Made by a program: the position numbers and the translations under genes. This document shows positions 31,980 to 40,345 of a stretch of 64,000 nucleotides of DNA, in pieces. The notes under the pieces are model-generated. The model saw nothing but the letters and a program-made list of their open reading frames with translations. It ran no database searches and was not told where the DNA came from. How positions within the stretch are numbered: the first letter of the stretch is position 1; every line of letters starts with the position of its first letter. This DNA comes from JABFXC01 sp045804265 (GTDB lineage: Bacteria > Gemmatimonadota > Gemmatimonadetes > Gemmatimonadales > Gemmatimonadaceae), in the NCBI GenBank assembly GCA_045804265.1, contig JBJMNK010000039.1, positions 62,001 to 126,000 on the forward strand, given 5' to 3'.

Positions 31980-32771
31980 TCAGAGCCTGATGCGAAGCTG
32001 GCCGTCGACCTCTTCGACGTGATAGATACCGACACCACGTTCGGCGGGACCTGTCCTGACACAGCCAGTCCGGGTGTCGAACTGCGATCCGTGCCACGGA
32101 CACTGCACCGTACCGCAGACCATTACACCGGCGGCAAGTGAGCCGCCTTCGTGCGGGCAGGCGTCGTCGAACGCGACGTAACCGTTGAGAGTGCGGGCCA
32201 GCACGATCCGCTTCCCCGAGGCGTGCAGCAATTTCATCTGGTCGATGCCAAGCTCCGAGGACATCGCGCCGGTAATCGTGCCGTCCTCATTCGGCGCTGC
32301 AGACGCCACATGCAGTTCCCCACCTGCAGCGAACCGGTGATCGACGCTGATCTGATCACGCGTGACGAGCGTGCCCCCGATGGAGCCGCCAGCCATGAGC
32401 AACGCAAATCCGGCCATCTCGATTGCCAGCACGGATGCCGTCGGCACCGTCGTTCCATCTCCGCGGAGCCAGATGGCGACAGCGAACGCGGCGACAGCAC
32501 CAAGGATCAAGAGCATATGGCGTGTTGCTCGCATCTTCCCGCTGCTCCTCGGCGGCACTGTGTACGCATAGTCGATCAAACCCGGAATCGCCGCGAGCAG
32601 GGCCGTGAGAAGACCGGCAAACGTCAGGTGATAGCCCGTCATCCACCAGGAGGCCTGATTCATCAACCGTCCCGCGAGATCGAAGGCGAAACCGCCCGCG
32701 AGGAATGCAAAGGGAAATGGAATCAGAGCCGGATGGAGCGGATGGCCACGGATGCTCGCCTTGCTTCGCAT
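31980..32771 (-). CDS. Membrane-anchored Rieske [2Fe-2S] protein with DUF2231-like domain
   Basis: This 263-residue protein's first ~140 residues form a four-helix membrane domain like DUF2231 (HPLHPALIPFPFAFLAGGFAFDLAGR, LTFAGLLTALLAAIPGLIDYA). The C-terminal part is a Rieske domain with cluster ligands C-P-H (DDACPHEGGSL) and C-P-W-H (VQCPWHGSQFD). It probably passes electrons at the membrane. A cupredoxin lipoprotein gene lies 6 bp upstream on the same strand, suggesting a small redox operon. Partner enzymes are unknown. Confidence 0.87.
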   Translation of the reverse strand: MRSKASIRGHPLHPALIPFPFAFLAGGFAFDLAGRLMNQASWWMTGYHLTFAGLLTALLAAIPGLIDYAYTVPPRSSGKMRATRHMLLILGAVAAFAVAIWLRGDGTTVPTASVLAIEMAGFALLMAGGSIGGTLVTRDQISVDHRFAAGGELHVASAAPNEDGTITGAMSSELGIDQMKLLHASGKRIVLARTLNGYVAFDDACPHEGGSLAAGVMVCGTVQCPWHGSQFDTRTGCVRTGPAERGVGIYHVEEVDGQLRIRL

Positions 32772-32777
32772 GCCTGC

Positions 32778-33305
32778 CTAACGGCTCGCGACAGTGACGA
32801 CTGCCCGCATCCATGGATGGATGCAGCACTGATAGCGCTCGGTACCCGCCGTATCTTCCGGCTTCTCCGTGACCGTCGCGCCGGCTTGAATGAAGTCGTC
32901 CGCGGCGAGCTGCGCACACTCGGGCGCTTCCGTCGTATTCCCCGATGCGGTGTTCAGCGCCGGGACGACGCCGCCGCCAAAATTCTCGACCTCGGTGAAG
33001 GTGTGAACCTCGCCACCGGTGTTCGTCACGACGATCGATTGGCCGACGCGTGCGTTCAACGTCGTCGGTGAGAATTGCCAGGCGGCGACGCTGTGGGTCG
33101 CGTTGAGCTCACTGTTGAACTGGGAGAACGTGACGGTTCCGTTCTTCTTGCATGTGCCCGCGCCCAGCGTCGCATTGAACGACGTCGAGTCGCACTGATC
33201 GAGCGCCGAGACGCGCACAGTCGTCGCGGGGGCCGAGGAATCGGTGCATGCGCTGACGACTTGCGACGCGATGACGAGAGTGGCGAGGGCGAGCGGATAC
33301 CGCAT
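32778..33305 (-). CDS. Cupredoxin-like copper-binding lipoprotein
   Basis: This 175-residue protein has a lipoprotein signal (LALATLVIASQVVSAC, lipobox VSAC) and a plastocyanin-like fold. VVTNTGGEVHTFTEVENFGGG provides the first His and RYQCCIHPWMRAVV provides the Cys, His and Met ligands of a type 1 copper site. GGAGGAGT precedes the chosen ATG. It is immediately upstream of the Rieske membrane protein and is probably its electron partner in the envelope. The double cysteine (CC) before IHPWM is unusual. Confidence 0.82.
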   Translation of the reverse strand: MRYPLALATLVIASQVVSACTDSSAPATTVRVSALDQCDSTSFNATLGAGTCKKNGTVTFSQFNSELNATHSVAAWQFSPTTLNARVGQSIVVTNTGGEVHTFTEVENFGGGVVPALNTASGNTTEAPECAQLAADDFIQAGATVTEKPEDTAGTERYQCCIHPWMRAVVTVASR

Positions 33306-33634
33306 GATGGACTCCTCCGGAAGACGGTGCGGCCACGATCCCCGAGCAGCGGGAATCACGCGCTGCAGCATCGCGACGGCACGCATTCGCGGTCAAATAG
33401 CCCGGGGCGAACGGCAGGTCACGCGAGGTAAGCGCGCGGCGCGGTCTGCGGCGCGCCGACTGTCACGAGGGCGAAGGGGGCGGACCGTGACACGTTCGTT
33501 GCGCATCGGTCGGACATCCGATACCAAGCGCCGCGACCTTTCCGCCTGATCCTCCGGGGTTCGCGCGCCTAACGCGAATCCTCCCGGATCCGTGCGCCTG
33601 ACGCGCCGACGACTCCCCCCAACATGGTGGTACC
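33306..33634. other. Divergent intergenic region, cupredoxin/porin
   Basis: These 329 bp separate the divergent cupredoxin and porin genes. I see no gene. One CGTTAGGC copy (33567) sits inside a small hairpin (TTCGCG...CGCGAA). Promoters for both directions are expected here, but none matches consensus by eye. Confidence 0.35.
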
Positions 33635-34864
33635 ATGCTCTCGCGTGTACTTCGTGGTCTCTCCATTGCTGGAATGCTCTCCGCCGGCGGTGCCACCGCG
33701 TTGTCGGCACAATCGACACCAGCGACCACGCCGGCGACGACGCCAACTCCGGCGCCTGCTCCGGCAGCGGCTCCGCAGGCGCCGGCACCGGCGCTCGATT
33801 TCTCCGGCGTCATCTTCGGCAACTATCAGTACCGGACCGACTCGCTGGCCAAGGCGCAGACGGGCGGAAAGAGCCCGAACCAGTTCGTGATCGACCGCGT
33901 CTACCTGACCTTCCGGATGCCGGTCGGTGATCGCGCCAGCATCCGGGCGACGACCGACATCGTCCAGAATGCGAACGGCGCGTACTACAATGGCTGGAGC
34001 GTCAGGCTCAAGTACGGCTATCTCCAGTACAACTTCCTGCAAAACCTCGGCGGGCATCCGGGCTTCAATGCACTGGCTCGCGTCGGGATGCTGCACACGG
34101 TCGTGATCGACCACGAAGAAGGATTCTGGCCGAGGTACCTCAGCCAGACGGCGGTGGAACGCTTCGGGTTCTTCTCCTCAGCCGACCTTGGCGCAGCGTC
34201 GCAGCTCTCACTGCCCGGCAAGATGGGGGAGATCTACGGCACGATCACCAATGGTCCCGGCTACACGAGCCCCGAAGTCGACCGGTTCAAGGACCTCGCG
34301 CTCCGCGTCACGCTCACGCCGTTAGGCACGCACGCCGGGCTGCTGCAGACGCTGGCGATCTCGCCGTGGGTGTACCGCGGCCGCACGGCGAGCAAGTACG
34401 CCGCTGGCGGCAGGGGCCAGGTCGCCCCGGTCACCGACGGGTTGACGCGTGACCGGTGGGGGATCTTCGCCGGGATCAAGGATCCGCGCCTCGTCGTCGC
34501 GGCGCACTATGCGCGGCGCACCGAGGGATTCGAGACGGGCGCGAACACGCTCGCGTCGCCGCGAGTGGCCGCGCCGGACAGCAGCGGCACGCTGTGGAGC
34601 GCGTACACCGTCGTCCGCCCGATCCAGTGGACGTCGGGAAAGAACACCGCAAAGCTCGGGATCGTGGCGAGATGGGACCGATTCACGCCGCGCACGACCC
34701 GCAGCGGTGTGCAGCGACTGGCGATCCTCGGTCTGCAGTGGGAGCCGACGTCGCGCACCGCCCTGGCGCTCGACTACCAGGACGTCACGCCTCAGGACTA
34801 CAACGGTCCCGCCCCGATCACGGAGACCAGAGGGTGGTACCTGCACTGGAATGCGTCGTTCTGA
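33635..34864 (+). CDS. Outer-membrane porin-like protein, probable phosphate/anion porin
   Basis: This 409-residue protein has a signal peptide (LSIAGMLSAGGATALSAQS), an Ala/Pro/Thr-rich linker and a beta barrel with alternating aromatic strands (FDFSGVIFGNYQYRTDSL, VIDRVYLTFRMPVGD, LKYGYLQYNFLQ), ending in aromatic YLHWNASF as outer-membrane barrels do. It resembles OprP/OprO-type porins. A phosphate-binding protein gene follows 47 bp later, supporting a role in phosphate uptake. Confidence 0.75.
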   Translation: MLSRVLRGLSIAGMLSAGGATALSAQSTPATTPATTPTPAPAPAAAPQAPAPALDFSGVIFGNYQYRTDSLAKAQTGGKSPNQFVIDRVYLTFRMPVGDRASIRATTDIVQNANGAYYNGWSVRLKYGYLQYNFLQNLGGHPGFNALARVGMLHTVVIDHEEGFWPRYLSQTAVERFGFFSSADLGAASQLSLPGKMGEIYGTITNGPGYTSPEVDRFKDLALRVTLTPLGTHAGLLQTLAISPWVYRGRTASKYAAGGRGQVAPVTDGLTRDRWGIFAGIKDPRLVVAAHYARRTEGFETGANTLASPRVAAPDSSGTLWSAYTVVRPIQWTSGKNTAKLGIVARWDRFTPRTTRSGVQRLAILGLQWEPTSRTALALDYQDVTPQDYNGPAPITETRGWYLHWNASF

Positions 34865-34911
34865 TCGCGTCCTCACATCGCCTCATCAACCTCTTTCATC
34901 GAGCTCATTAC

Positions 34912-35964
34912 ATGAAACGTTCAATCATCACGACCGTGATTGCCGCCATGCTCTGCACCGTGGCAGCCAGTGCCGGCGCGCAGGGCAACGACCTGACAGG
35001 CGCGGGCGCAACGTTCCCCTATCCGATCTATTCGAAGTGGTTCAACGATTACGCCAAGCTGAAGGGCGTGCAGATCAACTATCAGTCGATCGGCTCGGGT
35101 GGAGGAATCCGCCAGCTGTCCGAGCAGACCGTGGACTTCGGTGCCTCCGACGCGCCGATGTCCGACGATGAGCTGAGCAAGGCGAAGGGCGGCATGGTGC
35201 TCCATTTCCCGACGGTGCTCGGCGCGGTCGTGATCACGTACCAGGTCGCGGGGGTGACGGCTCCGCTCAACCTCACCGGCGACGTGCTCGCCGACATCTA
35301 TCGCGGGACGATCAACAAGTGGAACGACCAGCGCATTACCGTGCTCAATCGCGGGGTGAAGCTGCCGGCGCAGGACATTCTCGTCGTGCACCGCTCGGAC
35401 GGCAGCGGCACGAGCTTCATCTTCACCGACTATCTCTCGACGGTGAGCGCCGAGTGGAAGGCGGGGCCGGGCAAGGGCAAGGACGTGCAGTGGCCGACCG
35501 GTCTCGGTGCGAAGGGAAATGAAGGTGTCGCCGGAATGGTGAAGCAGATGCCGGGTGCGATCGGCTACGTCGAGCTCGCGTACGCGCGCCAGAACAAGCT
35601 CCCGTATGCGGCGCTGCGCAACGCGGCCGGGCGCTTCGTCCAGCCGTCGATCGAAGCGTTGACCGAGGCCGCGGCAGGCGCGGCGAAGTCGCTGCCGGCC
35701 AACACGGACTATCGCCTCTCGATCGTCAATCCGCCGGGCAAGGGCGCATATCCGATCGCGTCGTTCACCTGGCTGCTCATCTATCAGCACATGGCGGATG
35801 GCGGCAAGGCAGCAAAGCTGGTCGACTTCCTGCGCTGGGCGTATCGCGACGGCGAGAAGTCGGCAGCGGCGCTCGACTACGCACCGCTGCCGGCGCCGAT
35901 GATCGCGCAGCTCCAGAAGCGGCTGGCGACGATCTCGACGACGGCAACGACGGCGGTGCGCTGA
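34912..35964 (+). CDS. pstS: Phosphate ABC transporter substrate-binding protein PstS
   Basis: This 350-residue periplasmic protein has a signal peptide (TTVIAAMLCTVAASAGAQG) and hallmark PstS segments: LTGAGATFPYPIYSKW, YQSIGSGGGIRQL, DFGASDAPMSDDEL, VVHRSDGSGTSFIFTDYLS and GAIGYVELAYA, which line the phosphate site. I chose ATG 34912, which gives the clean signal peptide; the open frame runs back into the porin gene. No pstCAB genes follow, so the permease must be encoded elsewhere. A strong hairpin terminates the unit. Confidence 0.95.
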   Translation: MKRSIITTVIAAMLCTVAASAGAQGNDLTGAGATFPYPIYSKWFNDYAKLKGVQINYQSIGSGGGIRQLSEQTVDFGASDAPMSDDELSKAKGGMVLHFPTVLGAVVITYQVAGVTAPLNLTGDVLADIYRGTINKWNDQRITVLNRGVKLPAQDILVVHRSDGSGTSFIFTDYLSTVSAEWKAGPGKGKDVQWPTGLGAKGNEGVAGMVKQMPGAIGYVELAYARQNKLPYAALRNAAGRFVQPSIEALTEAAAGAAKSLPANTDYRLSIVNPPGKGAYPIASFTWLLIYQHMADGGKAAKLVDFLRWAYRDGEKSAAALDYAPLPAPMIAQLQKRLATISTTATTAVR

Positions 35965-36017
35965 GGGGCGGCGGTAAAGCCGGCGAGGGATACCGTTAGG
36001 CGCGGCGATGGCTCGCG

Positions 36018-36066
36018 TATCGCCGGCAACGTCACCGCAGGCATGGGTGCGACGTTGCCGGCGATA
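36018..36066 (+). terminator. Long hairpin downstream of pstS
   Basis: Perfect 16-bp arms TATCGCCGGCAACGTC and GACGTTGCCGGCGATA enclose a 17-nt loop, 53 bp after the pstS stop. No T-run follows. The stem length makes it a convincing transcript end or stabiliser. Confidence 0.7.
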
Positions 36067-36133
36067 GTCCTGCCATGGACCGCGTCAGCTGAAATCGGTG
36101 TGACACGCCGGGCGCGATGGTCTATCTTGCGGG

Positions 36134-36436
36134 ATGACGATCCCCGAGCTCTACCCGGACCTGACCAAGCTGCTCGGTGAGTACTTCTCGCTCGAGACCG
36201 CGCGCAATGGCGCGCGATACCGGGACGCAGTGCTCGTCTTCATCCTCACCGAGTCGCACCCGACGCTGCTGCAGACGGCGAGCGACGCGCGGGCAATCCT
36301 CGCCGTCGATTCGGAGCTGCAGGCGTTCGAGGGCTACGTTCGCGAGATGGGGCTGGACTTCGCCGCGTTAGGCGAGGGGGTGACGGTGGAAGACTGGCTC
36401 GCCGACGTCGTCAACCTGGTGCATTCGTCGCTGTGA
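36134..36436 (+). CDS. Small CdiI-like immunity family protein
   Basis: This 100-residue acidic helical protein (PELYPDLTKLLGEYFSLETARNG, WLADVVNLVHSSL) resembles the CdiI/BPSL1067-type immunity fold: an N-terminal L-x-x-L-x-x-YF segment, a central helix and a C-terminal W-L helix. No CdiA or Rhs toxin gene is adjacent, so it would be an orphan. The assignment is by pattern memory only; it could be an unrelated small protein. It ends 50 bp before the rhamnosidase-like gene. Confidence 0.6.
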   Translation: MTIPELYPDLTKLLGEYFSLETARNGARYRDAVLVFILTESHPTLLQTASDARAILAVDSELQAFEGYVREMGLDFAALGEGVTVEDWLADVVNLVHSSL

Positions 36437-36486
36437 TCCCCTGGCGCCGCGAGCGCGAAGCTGATTTTGACGAACTCCGGTGCTCG

Positions 36487-38892
36487 ATGTCCTCCGTCGC
36501 ACCGGTGAGAAGTGCGCGGACGGTGCTGCTGCTCGCCGCGCTCCTGACCACGCCGACTCTGGTCGGGTCCCAAGGTGCGCATCAGGCCGACGCGCTGTCA
36601 CGGGCCCACTGGGTCACACACCCTGACGCAGCGCCTGATTCCTTCGGTGTCTTCCATTTCCGGCGTGTCCTCGAGTTGCTGGCGCGACCCGAGCATTTCA
36701 TGCTGCACCTGTCGGCGGACAACCGCTACCGATTTTTCGTCAACGGTGAACCGGTCGCCGATGGCCCGCAGCGTTCGGAGCTGATGCACTGGCATTACGA
36801 AACGGTGGACATCGCTCCGTTCCTGCGTCCGGGGCGAAACGTCCTCGCCGCGATCGTCTGGAACTGGGGTGCGTACAGGCCGGTCGGGCAGGTGAGTCTG
36901 CGCACCGCGTTTCTGGTTGCGGGCGCGGACAGCGCCAGCTCGGCTGCGAGCACTGGCGAACCCGGATGGAAGGTCGTTCGCGACTCGAGCTACGAGCCGC
37001 TTCCCGTGACCGGTGCGGCGACGGGCGGCTACTATGCCGCGCCGCCGGGAGAGTCGGTCGACGCGAGGCGATATCCGTGGGGGTGGGAGACGGCAGCGTA
37101 TGACGACGCCGGCTGGATCGCAGCCATGACGCTGGGCGCGGCGCAGCCTAACGGTACTGATCCGTACGGCGTCGTCCAGAGCTGGCAGCTCCAGGCGCGG
37201 ACGATCCCAGCGATGGAGGAGACAGCAGTCCGGTTCGGGGCGGTCCGCCGCGCCAGCGGTGTATCGCTCGACAGCTCGCGCGCCGGCGTGCTGCGTGGTG
37301 CGCGGGATCTGGTGGTCCCCGCGCGGACACGAGCGGTGATTCTTCTCGACCAGCAATACCTCACAAAGGCATACCTGTCGCTCGTGACGAGCGGTGGAGC
37401 GGGAACGAGCCTGACGCTCACCTACGCCGAGTCGCTGCGGGACTCGACCGGACGCAAAGGCAATCGAAATGCCGTCGATGGAAAGACGATCGTCGGTGTG
37501 CGAGACGTGATCCGCCTCGACGGGGGCGCACGACGCGAGTTCCGGACGCTCTGGTTTCGCACCTACCGCTACGTACAGCTCCAAATCGAGACCGGAGCGG
37601 AACCCCTGCGCGTGCACGACGTGCACGGCATCGCCACTGGATATCCGTATCATGAACGCGGCCGGTTCACGAGCGACGCGCCGTGGATCGACAGCGTCTG
37701 GACGATGGATTGGCGCACCGCGCGGCTCTGTGCGTGGGAGACGTTCTTCGACACGCCGTATTACGAGCAACTGCAGTACGTCGGCGACTCACGCATCCAG
37801 GCGTTGATCGCGCTCTACGTCGCCGGGGACGACCGCCTGGTGCGCAACGCGATCGAGCAGTTCGACCAATCGCGCATCCCCGAAGGGCTCACGGCGAGCC
37901 GTTATCCCTCGGCGCTGCCGCAATACATCCCTCCCTTTTCGCTGCTCTGGGTGGCGATGGTGCACGACTACTGGATGCTCCGCGATGACGCGCCGTTCGT
38001 GCGCGATCGGCTCGCGGGAGTTCGTGGGGTGGTCGGGTGGTACGAGCAGCACATCGATTCGACGGGACTGGTCGCCGCCGGCGCGGAGCCGTGGTGGGGT
38101 TTCGTCGACTGGGCGGACCAGTGGGAGCGCGGTGCGCCGCCGGGCGCGGAGCACGGTCGCTCGGTGACCGTCACGCTGCAGTACGCGTACGCGCTCGATA
38201 GAGCGGCGGAGCTCGAGGACGCGTTAGGCACGCCTCCGCTCGCGGCGCGAGATCGCGCACGTGCATCCTCGCTGCGTGCCGCCGCGCGGGCGCGGGGATG
38301 GGACCGCGCACGCGGACTCTTTCGTGACTCGCCCGATTCCGCGATGTACAGCCAGCAGACGAACGTGCTGGCGGTGCTGGCCGGCGCGGTGCCGCCATCC
38401 CAGCAGCGGGCATTGATGACACGGGTGCTCGCGGACACCACGCTCGTACGCGCCAGCTACTACTTCAGCTATTATGTCATGGAAGCGATGCGCGACGCGG
38501 GGCTCGGGGATCGGTACGTGGAGCAGCTCGCCCCCTGGCGCCAGATGCTGGCGATCGGGCTGACCACCACGCCCGAGGCACCGGAACCATCGCGCTCGGA
38601 CTCGCACGCGTGGAGCGCGCACCCGAACTACGGGCTGCTGGCGACGGTGCTTGGCGTTCGCCCCGGCGCGCCGGGGTTTCGCACCGTGATCGTGGCACCG
38701 CACCTCGGGCCACTCAGCCATGCCGAGGGAACGGTGCCGCACCCGAAGGGAGACATCACGGTGCGCCTAACGCGAGCCGGCGCAGCCGGGCTGCACGTCG
38801 AGATCACGCTGCCGCCAGGACTTGCCGGCACCCTCGAATGGCGGGCGAAGCGCGCGGCGCTGCACCCCGGACGGCAGACCATCCGCCTGTGA
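36487..38892 (+). CDS. Alpha-L-rhamnosidase-like glycoside hydrolase (GH78-type)
   Basis: This 801-residue exported enzyme has a signal peptide (TVLLLAALLTTPTLVGSQ), an N-terminal beta-sandwich carbohydrate-binding region (LSADNRYRFFVNGEPVADGPQ, FLRPGRNVLAAIVWNWG), a second beta domain and an (alpha/alpha)6 catalytic barrel (WETFFDTPYYEQLQYVGDSRIQALIALYV). A C-terminal beta domain (VIVAPHLGPLSHAEGTVPHPKGDI) follows. These are hallmarks of GH78. I chose ATG 36487 to give a normal signal peptide; the frame is open to a GTG at 36433. It probably acts in the periplasm on plant or microbial glycans. Confidence 0.82.
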   Translation: MSSVAPVRSARTVLLLAALLTTPTLVGSQGAHQADALSRAHWVTHPDAAPDSFGVFHFRRVLELLARPEHFMLHLSADNRYRFFVNGEPVADGPQRSELMHWHYETVDIAPFLRPGRNVLAAIVWNWGAYRPVGQVSLRTAFLVAGADSASSAASTGEPGWKVVRDSSYEPLPVTGAATGGYYAAPPGESVDARRYPWGWETAAYDDAGWIAAMTLGAAQPNGTDPYGVVQSWQLQARTIPAMEETAVRFGAVRRASGVSLDSSRAGVLRGARDLVVPARTRAVILLDQQYLTKAYLSLVTSGGAGTSLTLTYAESLRDSTGRKGNRNAVDGKTIVGVRDVIRLDGGARREFRTLWFRTYRYVQLQIETGAEPLRVHDVHGIATGYPYHERGRFTSDAPWIDSVWTMDWRTARLCAWETFFDTPYYEQLQYVGDSRIQALIALYVAGDDRLVRNAIEQFDQSRIPEGLTASRYPSALPQYIPPFSLLWVAMVHDYWMLRDDAPFVRDRLAGVRGVVGWYEQHIDSTGLVAAGAEPWWGFVDWADQWERGAPPGAEHGRSVTVTLQYAYALDRAAELEDALGTPPLAARDRARASSLRAAARARGWDRARGLFRDSPDSAMYSQQTNVLAVLAGAVPPSQQRALMTRVLADTTLVRASYYFSYYVMEAMRDAGLGDRYVEQLAPWRQMLAIGLTTTPEAPEPSRSDSHAWSAHPNYGLLATVLGVRPGAPGFRTVIVAPHLGPLSHAEGTVPHPKGDITVRLTRAGAAGLHVEITLPPGLAGTLEWRAKRAALHPGRQTIRL

Positions 38893-39061
38893 CGTCGGCG
38901 AGGGCGCGGTCGCCCGTCCGTTCGTCGCTCCAGCCCTGGCCGCCGCCCGCCGTCGTCATCGGCAACCCGGGACGAGGGGCACACGTTTCGGGGGAGCGCG
39001 GTGGCGCGTCTTGATGGAACGCGGAGGATGATCGTCCTCGCGCGCCTACGCCACCGACGCG

Positions 39062-40345
39062 ATGCCAATTTCCTTCTGGTTTCGACCCAACATTTCCGGC
39101 ACGCGGCCGATGCCGGCGCTGACGGCGAACACCGAGGGCAAGCGATGCGGGCAGTGTCGCGTCGCGCTGCCAGAAGCGGCGCGGTTCTGCTTCATCTGCG
39201 GACGCGAGCTCGCGGATGAGGGGGTCGCGCCCGAGGCCGGCGACGAGGATGCCCTCATCGCGATGGTTCAGGCGCGACTGGTCCACGCGTTAGGCGAGCG
39301 CTACACGATCCGCGAAGTGCTCGGCAAGGGAGGGATGGGAATCGTCTTCCTCGCCGAGGGGCGCGCCGACGAGTCGCTGGTGGCGATCAAGGTCCTGAGG
39401 ACCGAGCTGTCGAGCGACCAGATGGGAGTCGCGCGGTTTCAGCGCGAGGCGGAGATCGCGGCGAGCCTCGACCATCCGGGAATCATCCCGATCCTCGAAG
39501 TGGGGAGCGAGACAGGGTTGCACTACTTCGTCATGCGGTATGTCGAGGGGTGCTCGCTCGACGCGCTGCTGCGCGAGCGCAAGGCGGCTCAGCGCCCGCT
39601 TCCGGTCGCGGCGGTGACGCGGATCCTCAGCGAGGCAGCGGAGACACTCGCGTACGCGCACCGGCAGGGGATCGTGCACCGCGACGTCAAGCCGGCGAAC
39701 ATCATGCTGGACGGCGAGAGTCGCGTGCTGCTCACCGACTTCGGCATCTCGAAGAGCGCGGTCGCGAGCACCGGCGCGACCACGGCCGCGGCGCTGACCG
39801 AATACGGTACCGTCCTCGGCACGCCTCACTACCTCGCGCCGGAGCAGGCGCTGAGCCGCAGCGTGGATGGACGCGCCGACCAGTACGCGCTGGCGATCGT
39901 CGGGTTCGAGATGCTCACCGGTTCGGTACCGTTCGACGACGAGACGTCGCATGCGATCATCCACCGCCACGTGAACGAGCTGGCGCCGCGCGTGAACGCG
40001 CTGCGTGCCGACGTGCCGGAGCACATCGCCGCGGCGATCGCGCGGGCGCTGATGAAGGCGCCGTCACACCGCTTCGCGACGATGGACGACTTCGCGCGCG
40101 CGATCGATCCGGCCGCGAACCGCACCACACGGCGATGGCGCGCGGTCCGTCGAGTGGCGGCGGTTCTGGTGTCGGCCGCACTGCTCGCCGCGGCAGGATG
40201 GGCGAGCGGAGTCGTCCGGCACCGCGCAACGACGCCGACTGCAGTGCAGCCGGCGCCTGCGATTACGCCGCCAGCTGCGACGCGATCTGGCGCAGCGCCG
40301 AAGCGGCCTGCAGCGCCTCGTCGCTCGGCGTCGCGCCACCGCTGA
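39062..40345 (+). CDS. Membrane Ser/Thr protein kinase with zinc-ribbon N-terminus
   Basis: This protein of up to 427 residues (ATG 39110 is an alternative start) begins with a zinc ribbon (RCGQCRVALPEAARFCFICGREL). A Hanks-type kinase domain follows: glycine loop GKGGMGIVFLAE, ATP lysine K110 (VAIKVL), catalytic HRDVKPANIML with D208, metal-binding DFGISK and activation segment LGTPHYLAPEQALS. A single transmembrane helix (VAAVLVSAALLAAAGWASGV) and a short Ala/Pro tail end it. Its last 83 bp overlap the end of the convergent L,D-transpeptidase gene. The substrates are unknown. Confidence 0.9.
   Translation: MPISFWFRPNISGTRPMPALTANTEGKRCGQCRVALPEAARFCFICGRELADEGVAPEAGDEDALIAMVQARLVHALGERYTIREVLGKGGMGIVFLAEGRADESLVAIKVLRTELSSDQMGVARFQREAEIAASLDHPGIIPILEVGSETGLHYFVMRYVEGCSLDALLRERKAAQRPLPVAAVTRILSEAAETLAYAHRQGIVHRDVKPANIMLDGESRVLLTDFGISKSAVASTGATTAAALTEYGTVLGTPHYLAPEQALSRSVDGRADQYALAIVGFEMLTGSVPFDDETSHAIIHRHVNELAPRVNALRADVPEHIAAAIARALMKAPSHRFATMDDFARAIDPAANRTTRRWRAVRRVAAVLVSAALLAAAGWASGVVRHRATTPTAVQPAPAITPPAATRSGAAPKRPAAPRRSASRHR

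Noticed and set aside
34861..34911. A Pho-box upstream of pstS (repeated CTCATC/TTCATC units)
   Set aside because: The repeats do not match the Pho-box consensus or spacing well enough, and this lineage's PhoB site is unknown to me.
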